A model generated the notes under the pieces. That model ran no database searches, had not been told where the DNA came from, and saw only the letters and a list, made by a program, of their open reading frames with translations. A DNA stretch of 64,000 nt. Origin: Neolewinella agarilytica (GTDB taxonomy: Bacteria > Bacteroidota > Bacteroidia > Chitinophagales > Saprospiraceae). The position numbers and the translations under genes are program-made. Positions within the stretch are counted from its first letter, which is position 1. The number at the start of each line of letters is the position of its first letter. Shown piece after piece: positions 43,141-52,200 of the stretch. The DNA is taken from contig NZ_FOFB01000003.1 of the NCBI RefSeq assembly GCF_900110645.1, positions 236,927-300,926 of the forward strand, read 5' to 3'.

Positions 43141-43974
43141 TCAGGCGTTTGCCCTGAACGTTACGGGGGCTTTTCCCACCATTTTTTTGAAGAACCGGCT
43201 AAAGTGGCTGGCTTCGCGAAAACCAACTTCGTAGGCTACTTCGGCAACATCCATTTCCGTGTAAAGCAATAGTCGCTTGCTTTCCAGGGCAATCCGCTCC
43301 TGAATAATTTTTAAGGGGCTTTTTGCGCCGGCCTTTTTGAAGAGATTACTCAGCGTCTTGGGGCTTTTGTGCAGCAGGTCTGCGTAGTCCTGCACCTGAT
43401 GATGCTTACGGAAATGCATCTCTACTTCAAGATTGAACTGCCGGATGATATCGAGCTCCTGCTGTGGCATCTCTTCTGCCAGATGCTGCACTTTCGCGAT
43501 GCGGGTCAGCTTAATGATGAGACGCTTCAGTAGCATCCGGAGCATCTCCGATTGGATGGTATCGTGATTGCCAAACTCTTCGATGAAGACGCGAAGCAGG
43601 AGGTCAAAGGACACCAGCTCTTTTTCGTCCAGCTTCACCACCATTGGGCTGGGCAGACCGTAGAAAATAAAGCCTACGCAGCTTACTTCTTTGTCATGAT
43701 CGACAATGCAGTAGAACTCCCGGTTGAACTGCCAGGCAGTAATGGTTTCCGGAGCAGAAAAACGGAAGGTCTGTTGCACCACCAACAGGACGATCTCTCC
43801 CGTTCCAACTTCATGTTCTATGCCGTCTACAACGACTATTTGCGCCGGGCCGCGGTTCCAGGCTACCGTATAGGGCTTGCCTTTGTCCGCAAATGCATCA
43901 TGGTGCAGGTCTTTTTCTCCTTGAAGTAAACGTAACTGTGCCGTGGTGGAAGCTTCGTTGAAAGTATAGATCAT
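43141..43974 (-). CDS. AraC-family transcriptional regulator
   Basis: A 277-residue protein. The N-terminal cupin-like sensor half (about 1-150: VDGIEHEVGTGEIVLLVVQQTFRFSAPETITAWQFNREFYCI) precedes a helical linker. The C-terminal double HTH follows (about 178-277: HFRKHHQVQDYADLLHKSPKTLSNLFKKAGAKSPLKIIQERIALESKRLLLYTEMDVAEVAYEVGFREASHFSRFFKKMVGKAPVTFR). The last stretch contains the family signature AxxxGFxxxSxFxRxFKKxxGxxPxxFR. It is likely an activator responding to a small molecule or to envelope signals. The two flanking genes point away from or converge on it, so its target cannot be inferred from position. Confidence 0.92.
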   Translation of the reverse strand: MIYTFNEASTTAQLRLLQGEKDLHHDAFADKGKPYTVAWNRGPAQIVVVDGIEHEVGTGEIVLLVVQQTFRFSAPETITAWQFNREFYCIVDHDKEVSCVGFIFYGLPSPMVVKLDEKELVSFDLLLRVFIEEFGNHDTIQSEMLRMLLKRLIIKLTRIAKVQHLAEEMPQQELDIIRQFNLEVEMHFRKHHQVQDYADLLHKSPKTLSNLFKKAGAKSPLKIIQERIALESKRLLLYTEMDVAEVAYEVGFREASHFSRFFKKMVGKAPVTFRANA

Positions 43975-44127
43975 GACGGAGAGTATTCTTCATTGAACTG
44001 ACAACCTCGGTCAGGCAAAGGTTTTGTCCGGACGAAAATTCCAGGCGTAAACGTCGGCACCCGTCTTTGTAAGACTAACTTGAGTCGGTGGTATAAAACG
44101 TACACGTTAAACCTTTTCGAGGGTGCA

Positions 44128-44145
44128 GGCGCGGACGCAGGTGCA
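44128..44145 (+). repeat. Dispersed motif copy upstream of the AraC gene
   Basis: GGCGCGGACGCAGGTGCA matches the consensus at every position (exact core at 44136-44145). It is intergenic, between the AraC gene and uvrB. Confidence 0.8.
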
Positions 44146-44201
44146 AAGAATTCCGTTTCGACAGCAGTGGGGGGCTCAGCTGTTCAGGCATTCAATGCTG
44201 T

Positions 44202-46229
44202 TTACCGCCCGCCCTTCAATCGCGCTTTCAGCGCAAAGACTTCATCCCGGTAAGAGGCCGCCGACATAAAGTCCAGCTCCTTAGCCGCTTTCTTCATCTT
44301 ACGCTCGGCTTCGTGCATAGCGTCCTCGATTTGCTCGCGGCTCATGGAGTTCAGGATGGGATCTGCAGCGCTGCTGATTTCTACGCGTTCAACGTATGCC
44401 TTCGCCTGCTTTTTACCCCGGATGTCGAGAATGGTACTCCGCTCCAGAATTTCTTCCCGGGTTTTGGCCAGGCCCTTGGGCGTAATGCCATGCTCTTCGT
44501 TGTAGGCTAACTGTACGGTACGGCGACGGTTCGTTTCGTCGATGGTTCTTCGCATGGAGTCGGTGACCTTGTCGGCGTAGAAGATGACTTTTCCGTTGAC
44601 GTTTCGGGCGGCGCGGCCTGCCGTCTGCGTCAGCGATCGTTCGTTGCGGAGGAAGCCTTCCTTATCAGCATCGATGATGGCGACGAGCGATACTTCCGGA
44701 AGATCCAGACCTTCCCGCAGCAGGTTTACCCCCACAAGAACGTCGAACTCGCCCAGCCGGAGATCACGCAGTATCTCGACCCGTTCCATCGTGTCCACTT
44801 CGCTGTGGATGTAGCGCACCTTTACGCTCAGACTTTCCAGATACTTCGTCAGCTCCTCGCTCATCCGCTTGGTGAGGGTCGTCACCAGCACCCGTTCGTT
44901 GACTTTAATCCGTTCGTCAATCTCCTCCAGCAGGTCATCGATCTGGTTGATGCTGGGGCGGACCTCAATGGGCGGATCCACCAGGCCCGTAGGACGGATG
45001 AGCTGCTCGACGATCTCTCCGCCGGTTTGCTCCAGCTCGTAGTCGCCCGGTGTAGCGGAGACATAGACGACCTGATTGACGAGGCTCTCGAACTCCGTGA
45101 AATTCAGCGGGCGGTTGTCCATCGCCGACGGCAGGCGGAAGCCGAAGTTGACGAGGCTCAGCTTGCGGGCGCGGTCGCCGCCGAACATCCCGCGTACCTG
45201 CGGGAGGGTGACGTGGCTCTCATCTACGATGAGCAGGAAATCGTCCGGGAAGTAATCCAGCAAGCAGAAGGGGCGGGTGCCCGGCTTCCGCCGGTCGAAA
45301 AAGCGGGAGTAATTCTCCACCCCATTACAGTAGCCGAGCTCCTTCATCATCTCGAGGTCGAAGGCCGTTCGCTCGTGGATGCGCTTGGCTTCCAGCAGGC
45401 GGCCTTCGCGTTCGAAGTAGCGCTCCTGTTCATAGAGCTCGTCTTCGATCTGGGCGATGATGCCGTTGAGACGCTCCTTGGGGGCGACGTAGAGGTTGGC
45501 GGGAAAGATGGCGGCGTTGCGCATCGTTTCGATGCGTTTGCCGGATTCAATTTCAATCTTCTCGATGGATTCAATCTCATCGCCGAAGAAAATGATCCGG
45601 TAGCCGAAGTCGACGTAGGGCAGGTTGACGTCCACCGTGTCGCCGCGCACCCGGAAGGTGGCGCGTTTGAAGTCGGTTTCCGTACGGCTGTAGAGGCCAT
45701 CCACTAGGTCATAAAGCAGGCCATTGCGGCTTTTCTTCTGCCCGGGCTCAAGACGGATGATGCCGGATTTATAGTCTTCCGGATTACCCATACCATAGAT
45801 GACGGAGACGGAGGCGACGATGATGATGTCGCGCCGGCCACTCAGCAGGTTACTGGTAGCGCGAAGGCGGAGTTTGTCCACCTCTTCGTTGATGGCCAGA
45901 TCCTTCTCGATGAAGGTGTCGGAGGTGGAGATGTAGGCCTCTGGCTGATAATAATCGTAGTAGCTGACGAAGTACTCCACGGCGTTGTCGGGGAAGAACT
46001 CCTTAAACTCTCCGTAAAGCTGGGCGGTCAGTGTTTTGTTGTGTGTCAGGATGAGCGTTGGCCGGTTGAGCCGGGCGATGGTGTTGGCCATCGTGAAGGT
46101 CTTACCTGAGCCCGTTACTCCCAACAGAACCTGCCCCCGTTCGCCCCGCTCGATGCCGTCCACTAATGAAGCAATCGCCTTTGGCTGATCGCCGGTAGGG
46201 GAGAAGGGGGACTGGAGGTCGAAGGCCAT
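44202..46229 (-). CDS. uvrB: Excinuclease ABC subunit B
   Basis: A 675-residue protein started at the ATG at 46229 (MAFDLQSPFSPTGDQPKAIASL); a longer frame reaches 46346 but adds unrelated residues. Walker A is GVTGSGKT (37-44). The beta-hairpin that clamps DNA is in YFVSYYDYYQPEAYI. LLIVDESHVTLPQ is motif II. FVVL-like SATPGDYELEQ, VNLLREGLDLPEVSLVAI and TAGRAARNVNGKV are helicase motifs. The C-terminal UVR domain (about 625-675, MHEAERKMKKAAKELDFMSAASYRDEVFALK) binds UvrC. It verifies damage in nucleotide excision repair. The length is the family norm. A 545-bp palindrome-rich gap lies upstream. Confidence 0.97.
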   Translation of the reverse strand: MAFDLQSPFSPTGDQPKAIASLVDGIERGERGQVLLGVTGSGKTFTMANTIARLNRPTLILTHNKTLTAQLYGEFKEFFPDNAVEYFVSYYDYYQPEAYISTSDTFIEKDLAINEEVDKLRLRATSNLLSGRRDIIIVASVSVIYGMGNPEDYKSGIIRLEPGQKKSRNGLLYDLVDGLYSRTETDFKRATFRVRGDTVDVNLPYVDFGYRIIFFGDEIESIEKIEIESGKRIETMRNAAIFPANLYVAPKERLNGIIAQIEDELYEQERYFEREGRLLEAKRIHERTAFDLEMMKELGYCNGVENYSRFFDRRKPGTRPFCLLDYFPDDFLLIVDESHVTLPQVRGMFGGDRARKLSLVNFGFRLPSAMDNRPLNFTEFESLVNQVVYVSATPGDYELEQTGGEIVEQLIRPTGLVDPPIEVRPSINQIDDLLEEIDERIKVNERVLVTTLTKRMSEELTKYLESLSVKVRYIHSEVDTMERVEILRDLRLGEFDVLVGVNLLREGLDLPEVSLVAIIDADKEGFLRNERSLTQTAGRAARNVNGKVIFYADKVTDSMRRTIDETNRRRTVQLAYNEEHGITPKGLAKTREEILERSTILDIRGKKQAKAYVERVEISSAADPILNSMSREQIEDAMHEAERKMKKAAKELDFMSAASYRDEVFALKARLKGGR

Positions 46230-46774
46230 GCTTGGGAATGTTTTATGGGTGCTGTTGGTGAACGATTTTGTTGGGATAAAGGTTGTGTGGCGTAGCCAGT
46301 AAGCGAAGCGCCCCTGTAGCGGCGGCTTCAGCCGCCGTTCGGGCAAGGGAGCAAAGCGACTTTGCCCGTGTAACGGTCTCGTCCAAACATACCGCCGGTT
46401 AAAATCGGTACTGCCTTACGAAGTGCTGCCGAGCTACCCCGGTTGAGGACCTCCGGTCCGAAAGCCCCGAGCGCTCGCGCGAGTGTAACGCAGGTAAGGT
46501 TACACTCTTTTACCACATTGCTCCATCCACGCCGCCAGCGGCTGGCTTTTCGGGCCTGGAGGTCCTCCTCCCAAATTAGAGCCGGGCAGAAGAGCTCCAG
46601 CTCCGACCGGGCAAGGGAGCAAAGCGACTTTGCCAGTGAGACACCTGCATGACGGCAAGGTTACCACACTTACCCGCTCCGGGAAGCCTACGGCCCCGTT
46701 CGCGACTCGACGCATAGCGTCTCGACCAAAGCCCGGAAACCCGTAATTTAGGCCCGCACTAAAAACACTCACCC
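46230..46774. repeat. 545-bp palindrome-rich non-coding region with a 26-bp duplication
   Basis: A 26-bp sequence beginning GGGCAAGGGAGCAAAGCGAC and ending TTTGCC occurs at 46341-46366 and again at 46609-46634 in the same orientation; it contains the hairpin GCAAAG-cga-CTTTGC. Other hairpins are GGCGGCT-tc-AGCCGCC (46321-46336) and GAGTGTAAC/GTTACACTC (46481-46507), the latter followed by TTTT on the plus strand although no plus-strand gene ends there. No ORF here looks real. The uvrB and S10 peptidase promoters must lie in this gap, but neither was pinned down. Confidence 0.6.
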
Positions 46775-48292
46775 ATGCGCGCCCACCACCGCCTCTACCT
46801 CCCCCTGCTCTTGATCCTTTTCCTTTGCACCTGCGTCAGCGCCCAGGAAAAGATGATGAAAAAAGACGGCTCATTAAGTCGTGAGCTGAATATGGACGTG
46901 GCCCAGACCAGTATGCACACCGTCAGGATGGGCGGCAAGACGATCCCCTACAGCGCCACCATCGGTGTGCAGCCGGTATACGACGATAAGAACGAGGTCG
47001 TCGCCGGCCTCCATTACACTTATTATCAGCGCACCGGCGTAGACGACCCCAACCGCCCGCTGCTCATCAGTTTCAACGGTGGCCCCGGCTCCGGCTCCGT
47101 GTGGATGCACCTGGCCTACACTGGCCCACGCGTGCTGAACATCGATGAAGAAGGCTTCCCCGTGCAGCCCTACGGCGTGAGCGAAAACCCGTATACGGTG
47201 CTGGACGTGGCGGATATCGTCTACGTCAACCCCGTCAACACCGGTTTCAGTCGAATGGTGGAGGGCGCCGACCGCAGCCAGTTCTTCGGCGTCAATCAGG
47301 ACGTAACCTACCTGGCCGACTGGCTCTCCAACTTCGTGAGCCGCAACAACCGCTGGCGCAGCCCTAAATTTCTGATCGGCGAAAGCTACGGTACCACCCG
47401 CGTCTCCGGCCTCGCACTGGAGCTGCAGGAACGTCGCTGGATGTACCTTAACGGCGTTATCCTGGTGTCTCCCACAGACATCGGTATTGAGCGCAACGGC
47501 ATCGTGAAGGCCGCCAACCGCCTGCCTTACTTTACGGCTGCCGCCTGGTACCATAAGCAGTTACCGGCTGATTTGCAGACCAAAGACCTGGTCGGCATTC
47601 TCCCCGAAGCCGAAACCTTCGCCCAGAACGAATTGCTGCCCGCCCTGGCGCGTGGCATGTCGCTCACCGACGCCGAAAAAATGGCAGTGGCCGAAAAAGC
47701 GGCCCGCCTCTCCGGGCTCAGCAAGCAGGAGTGGCTGGACAATAACCTGATGCCCGCCACCAGCTACTTCTGGAAGCACCTGCTGCGCGGCGAAGACCGG
47801 GGTAACTTCACCGTCGGCCGCCTGGACAGTCGCTACACCGGTATCGATGGCATGGCCAGCGGCGACCGGCCCGATTACAACTCTGAGCTCACCAGCTGGC
47901 TGCACTCTTTTACCCCCGCCATCAATTATTACCTGCGCGAAGAGCTGGGCTTCAAGACCGACCTGCAGTATAATATGTTCGGCCCGGTCCACCCCTGGGA
48001 TCGTTCTGGCGACGAGACCGGACCCAATTTGCGCAAGGCCATGGCCATGAACCCCTACCTGAACGTGATGATCCAGAGCGGTTACTTCGATGGCGCCACA
48101 AATTACTACGACGCTAAGTACAACCTCTGGCACCTCGACCCCAGCGGACGGATGAAAGACCGCCTAAGTTTCAAGGGGTATTACTCCGGCCACATGATGT
48201 ACCTCCGCCGTGAAGACCTGAAAAACGCCAATGAGCATGTGCGGGAGTTTATCAAGGGGAGTTTGCCGGGAGGGAAGAGTGCGAAGTATTGA
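46775..48292 (+). CDS. Secreted serine carboxypeptidase (peptidase S10 family)
   Basis: A 505-residue exported enzyme. The signal peptide MRAHHRLYLPLLLILFLCTCVSAQ ends in a segment encoded by a dispersed-motif copy. The alpha/beta-hydrolase core begins at about 90 with LLISFNGGPGSGSVWMHLAYTGP (oxyanion NGGPG). The nucleophile lies in KFLIGESYGTTRVSGLAL (Ser about 204). The second-last helix has MIQSGYFDGATNYYDAKYNLWHL, with the acid, and GYYSGHMMYLRREDL carries the catalytic His. S10 enzymes release C-terminal residues at acidic pH and are mostly eukaryotic, but a bacterial branch exists. It probably acts in the periplasm; no sorting domain or lipobox is seen. Confidence 0.9.
   Translation: MRAHHRLYLPLLLILFLCTCVSAQEKMMKKDGSLSRELNMDVAQTSMHTVRMGGKTIPYSATIGVQPVYDDKNEVVAGLHYTYYQRTGVDDPNRPLLISFNGGPGSGSVWMHLAYTGPRVLNIDEEGFPVQPYGVSENPYTVLDVADIVYVNPVNTGFSRMVEGADRSQFFGVNQDVTYLADWLSNFVSRNNRWRSPKFLIGESYGTTRVSGLALELQERRWMYLNGVILVSPTDIGIERNGIVKAANRLPYFTAAAWYHKQLPADLQTKDLVGILPEAETFAQNELLPALARGMSLTDAEKMAVAEKAARLSGLSKQEWLDNNLMPATSYFWKHLLRGEDRGNFTVGRLDSRYTGIDGMASGDRPDYNSELTSWLHSFTPAINYYLREELGFKTDLQYNMFGPVHPWDRSGDETGPNLRKAMAMNPYLNVMIQSGYFDGATNYYDAKYNLWHLDPSGRMKDRLSFKGYYSGHMMYLRREDLKNANEHVREFIKGSLPGGKSAKY
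46826..46844 (-). repeat. Dispersed motif copy inside a signal-peptide coding region
   Basis: TGCACCTGCGTCAGCGCCC, with the exact core at 46826-46835. It encodes CTCVSAQ, the cleavage region of the S10 carboxypeptidase signal peptide, just as the copy at 4725 encodes CTCIRAQ. Confidence 0.75.
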
Positions 48293-48301
48293 GGCTAAAT
48301 A

Positions 48302-48337
48302 ACGATCAGCATCCAGTCTAAACTGGATGCTGATCGT
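48302..48337. terminator. Long perfect hairpin between convergent genes
   Basis: ACGATCAGCATCCAGT (48302-48317) and ACTGGATGCTGATCGT (48322-48337) pair perfectly over 16 bp with a 4-nt loop. There is no T-run on either side, so termination is inferred from the position between convergent genes. Confidence 0.65.
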
Positions 48338-48383
48338 AAGTTGGTCCGTGGAGTCAATATCATTTATTGGATGATAAAGCTAT

Positions 48384-48902
48384 TTAGCAGTCTCCAACCT
48401 TGTAACAGACGGCTGCGCCAAGTGTTCTACGCTCGGTACGGGTGTCGATGCATTGTCCAGGACTAATGTTTCCAGCTGCCTCATAGGCTTCCTCCAGCCG
48501 CTCACGAACACACTCTTTACTACGACATAGCTCTGCACCAGCGGTTGTCCAACCATCTTCTCTGCAACCTTTTGCTTTTGTAGAGAAGCCAGAGTCAACA
48601 CCGCCCCAGACTGTCGTCCGGTGATCTTGTACGCTAATTTCTATCCAACTAAGCTTTTCTCCAGCATCATTAAAGAGATCTTCTGCGAGTTCGTCCAATA
48701 AACTATTCAGCTGATCACGATCAGCGTGGCCATATTCAAAAGTTGCGTTCAGTTCCATATTGATGGGCAACTTGGATAAGTCCATGTCTTCCAACGTAAT
48801 ATTTGCAGGTTCTTCAACGGGTGAAAAGTCTGTGGTTGCAGGTTCGCAAGCAAACAGCGTCAAGAAAAAACTGACGCCTAAAAAATAAAGTAATCGTTTC
48901 AT
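48384..48902 (-). CDS. Cys-rich lipoprotein of unknown function
   Basis: A 172-residue protein. The lipoprotein signal is MKRLLYFLGVSFFLTLFAC (Cys19). The mature part has an acidic spacer (about 20-55), then a helical segment ADRDQLNSLLDELAEDLFNDAG. The C-terminal half contains six Cys residues in a compact pattern (KGCREDGWTTAGAELCRSKECVRERL ... GQCIDTRTERRTLGAAVCYKVGDC), probably forming three disulfides. No family was recognised. It is transcribed away from the metalloprotease gene with 309 bp between the two starts, so a shared regulatory region is possible. Confidence 0.65.
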   Translation of the reverse strand: MKRLLYFLGVSFFLTLFACEPATTDFSPVEEPANITLEDMDLSKLPINMELNATFEYGHADRDQLNSLLDELAEDLFNDAGEKLSWIEISVQDHRTTVWGGVDSGFSTKAKGCREDGWTTAGAELCRSKECVRERLEEAYEAAGNISPGQCIDTRTERRTLGAAVCYKVGDC

Positions 48903-49211
48903 AAAAACGAGGGTATTGTTAGACCTGATGATAAAACATCAGCTAAGTACAAAATCCATGTATGGGTTAATAGATAGATGTGTTACACATAATACTCAGG
49001 TCTAGGGTAATTAAAAGGATTAATGCTATCGATAACTACCGTAAGATACCCTCCCCCCCCCGGAAATTATCCAAATGATCAGGACATTTTCTTCAAAAAA
49101 TTAAATCGCAGTTTACCACTCCGTACTGCTTTCTCCTCTTCCGCAAGCCAAACGACGCTTCCCCCTCCGCCGGCCATCGTATCTTTACCCGATAAGAATC
49201 ATCATCAAGAT
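48903..49211. other. 309-bp divergent gap before the T9SS metalloprotease
   Basis: AT-rich and free of a credible gene. TATCTTTA at 49180-49187, 24 bp before the protease ATG, approximates the TAnnTTTG -7 element. A reading frame open from 49023 runs into the protease, but the extension is Pro/Ser-rich and lies ahead of a proper signal peptide. Confidence 0.4.
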
Positions 49212-52200
49212 ATGCACAGACTATTTTCCCTACTTCTAGCTTTTTGTGTTTCCTTCTCCCTCTCCGCTCAATCGTCGGCTTTTCAGCTGAAGACGGCTGT
49301 GCCCGCAGGTAATGAGTTCATCGTTCAGGCATCGCTTGATCTGAACCAAATCCGGACGAGCCTGAAGAAAGCGCCCATGGAGTTCACCCAGGCGAAGAGC
49401 CAAACGGTGATCAGCCTGCCGCTGCCTAACGGTGAGTTTGCTGAGTTTACGGCATGGAACAGTCCGATGGTGAAGAGCGACCCGAACCTGGGGAGTTATG
49501 TGCTGAGTGGCCCTTGGGGTGGTGGCCGGATGGCGACTTCGCCGGAAAAAGTGTCTGCGGTACTGCGTGGCCCGGAGGGCTACTTCATCATTGATGTGCG
49601 GGAAGACGATCCATCTACCTATGAGGTGATCGATTACCAGGACTTCATGGCGGTGATCGGAGAAGTGGAAGGTCCGCTCTCCTGTGGTTTTGATGAAACA
49701 ACGATGCCGGGCTACGGTGACATTGAGATTGATGATGATCACGATCATCATCATGGCGCGGACGCCGGTGCAAAGTCGCTTGAAAAAGCAGGCAACGAAG
49801 CCCGCGAACTCCGGATCTATGACCTGATGATGACTAATACCGGAGAGTTTGCCACCGCACAGGGCGGCACGGCCGCCGGTGTCCTGTCTGCTTTCAACGA
49901 AGCCGTTTCTACCATCAACGCGATCTTCGAAAACGAGATTGGTATCCGGATGAACCTGGTGGAAGTGCCGGGGCTGATTTACCTGGATGGAGACCTGGAT
50001 CCCTTTACCAACCCTACGGAAGGAAGTGGTCTGCTTGGCCAGGTAATCGGTGCTTTTAATGCCAACAGTATTGCTCCGGAAGCCTATGATCTGGGGCACA
50101 TCCTGACGGTCCGTTGTTCGGATGTGGGCGGTGTCGTAAGCGGAAGTGCCTGTACGAATGGCAAAACACGCGGGGTGACCTGTGTTAGCAACTCTGTGGT
50201 AGGTGCAGCTTTACGCATCATGGCCCACGAGGTAGCTCACCAGTTTGCCGTGAGTCACAGTTGGAATAATTGCCCTGGCAGCGACGGACAACGCGCGGGA
50301 CAAACGGCTTTTGAGCCTGGTTCCGGAACGACGATCATGTCTTATGCCGGAGCCTGCGGAGATCAGAACGTGGGTAATGAAGAGTCCTACTACCATGTTG
50401 GTAGCCTGGAGCAGTTTTTAAACTATACCCAGGTTACCGGAGCGCGTGAGTGTGCCACCGTAATAGAAACGGATAACTTTACGCCAGAGGTTGATTTTGA
50501 CTACGAAGACGATTTCACCATCCCCGCCAACACCCCCTTCCGCCTGGAAGGAAGCGCGACGGATTTGAATGGTGATGTACTTACTTACACTTGGGAACAG
50601 TATGACCTGGGGCCTGCCTCCGAGGTTTTGGCTCCTCGCGGAAATGCACCTCTTTTCCGCTCTTACGCGCCTACTGAAGAAGGCTTTGTGCGCTACTTCC
50701 CTCGTCTTGATCGCATTGTTAACCGCATCGAGACCCGCGTGGAAACACTCCCGACCTACAGCCGGGAAATGACCTTCCGGCTTACGGCCCGCGACAATAA
50801 TGCTCAATCCGGCGGGGTAGATTGGAAGCAACTGCACTTCTTAGTTGACAGCTCCGCTGGCCCGTTCCAGGTAATGGAGCCCGTTGACCCCATCTGGAAC
50901 GTAGGTGACTACCAGGAAGTAAATTGGGACGTAGCCAAAACTGACCTCGCTCCGATCAATTGTAAACGCGTCAACATCGTGCTTTCACTTGATGGCGGGC
51001 AGACTTTCGACCTCGTACTGGCAGAAGACGTTCCCAACACCGGTAGTACCTTTGTAACGGTACCTCAGACAGCCATCACCACCGAGGCCCTTCTCATGGT
51101 GGAAGCGGCTGATAATATTTTCCTCAACGTCAACGAAGATTTCTTCCGCATCGACGAAGCGGAAACGGCTGGCTTTACGCTGGATGCGAATACGCGCTTC
51201 GAAGAGGTTTGTTTGCCCGATGCACTAAACATCCCCTTCCGCTCCGGTAGCATCCTGAGCTACGATACAACCATCAACCTCTCCGTTGAATCAAGTAACC
51301 TGCCCGACGGCACGCTGTTCGGCTTTACGGATGACGCCATCGAACCAGGAGAAAGCACCATACTCAACGTTGATCTCAACAACGTTCGCTTTACCGGCAC
51401 GTTGGAAGTTACTGTCCTCGGCGTGTCTGGCAGCCTTGATACTGCCCGCCGGACGATACTGCTTGACGTAACCGACAACGATTACTCCGACCTGGAAGGC
51501 ACCCTGCCCGCTGAAGGAACCTCTGGCATTGTATTAGCCGCAGAGTTTGACTGGACCGAGGCCGTTAACGCTGACAACTACGACATTCAGATTGCAACCT
51601 CGCCCACCTTCTCCGAAGAAACCATCTTTGAAGAATCTTTTGATCTGACTGACTCGGACTACCTGCCCGCAGAGTTCTTTAATCCTAATGTGCTTTATTT
51701 CTGGCGCGTGCGTGGTACAAATGTCTGTGGCCCGGGTGAATGGTTGGATCCGGCCAGTTTCCGAACGGTTAACAGTCAGTGTACCACCTTCAGCAACGAC
51801 GAAAGCATTTCTCTGCCGGGCAGCGGCCGTGGTTACACTAAGGATAGCCGCATATTCATTGAGCAGACCGGTTCCATCAGCGACCTCAACATCCCGAACG
51901 TTACGCTTCGTTATAACTTCGCTTCCCAGATTACGCTGACGCTCGTGAGCCCCGCCGGAACCCGGGTGGTGATGTACGATAAAAATTGCTTCTCAACTAA
52001 CCAGATCAATCTCGGCTTTGATGATGATGCTCCTATCGCCATCGCTTGTCCGCCGGATGATCAGCGCGTATTCCTCTCCAAAGAGCAGCTCGCTGCCTTC
52101 AACGGAGAAGACACCTTCGGAGAATGGATTCTGGAGGTAACTGTAGCTGAAACCGGCGGCTCCGCCGGCGCGATTGAGAAGTGGAGCATCGAGTTCTGTG

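Noticed and set aside
44805..45707. A 300-codon open frame on the plus strand opposite uvrB
   Set aside because: uvrB is complete and fully conserved on the minus strand. The opposite frame is an artefact of GC-rich codon bias and has no recognisable domain.
46230..46346. N-terminal extension of the uvrB frame
   Set aside because: Family N-terminus MAFDLQSPFSPTGDQPKAI begins at 46229. The extension has no conservation and falls in the palindrome-rich gap.
49023..49211. N-terminal extension of the metalloprotease frame
   Set aside because: Adds 63 Pro/Ser-rich residues ahead of a standard signal peptide. A promoter-like TATCTTTA lies inside this stretch, so it is more likely a leader.
49236..50099. 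A 287-codon frame opposite the 5' part of the metalloprotease gene
   Set aside because: The sense frame has signal peptide, propeptide and zinc motif in order. The antisense translation looks random.
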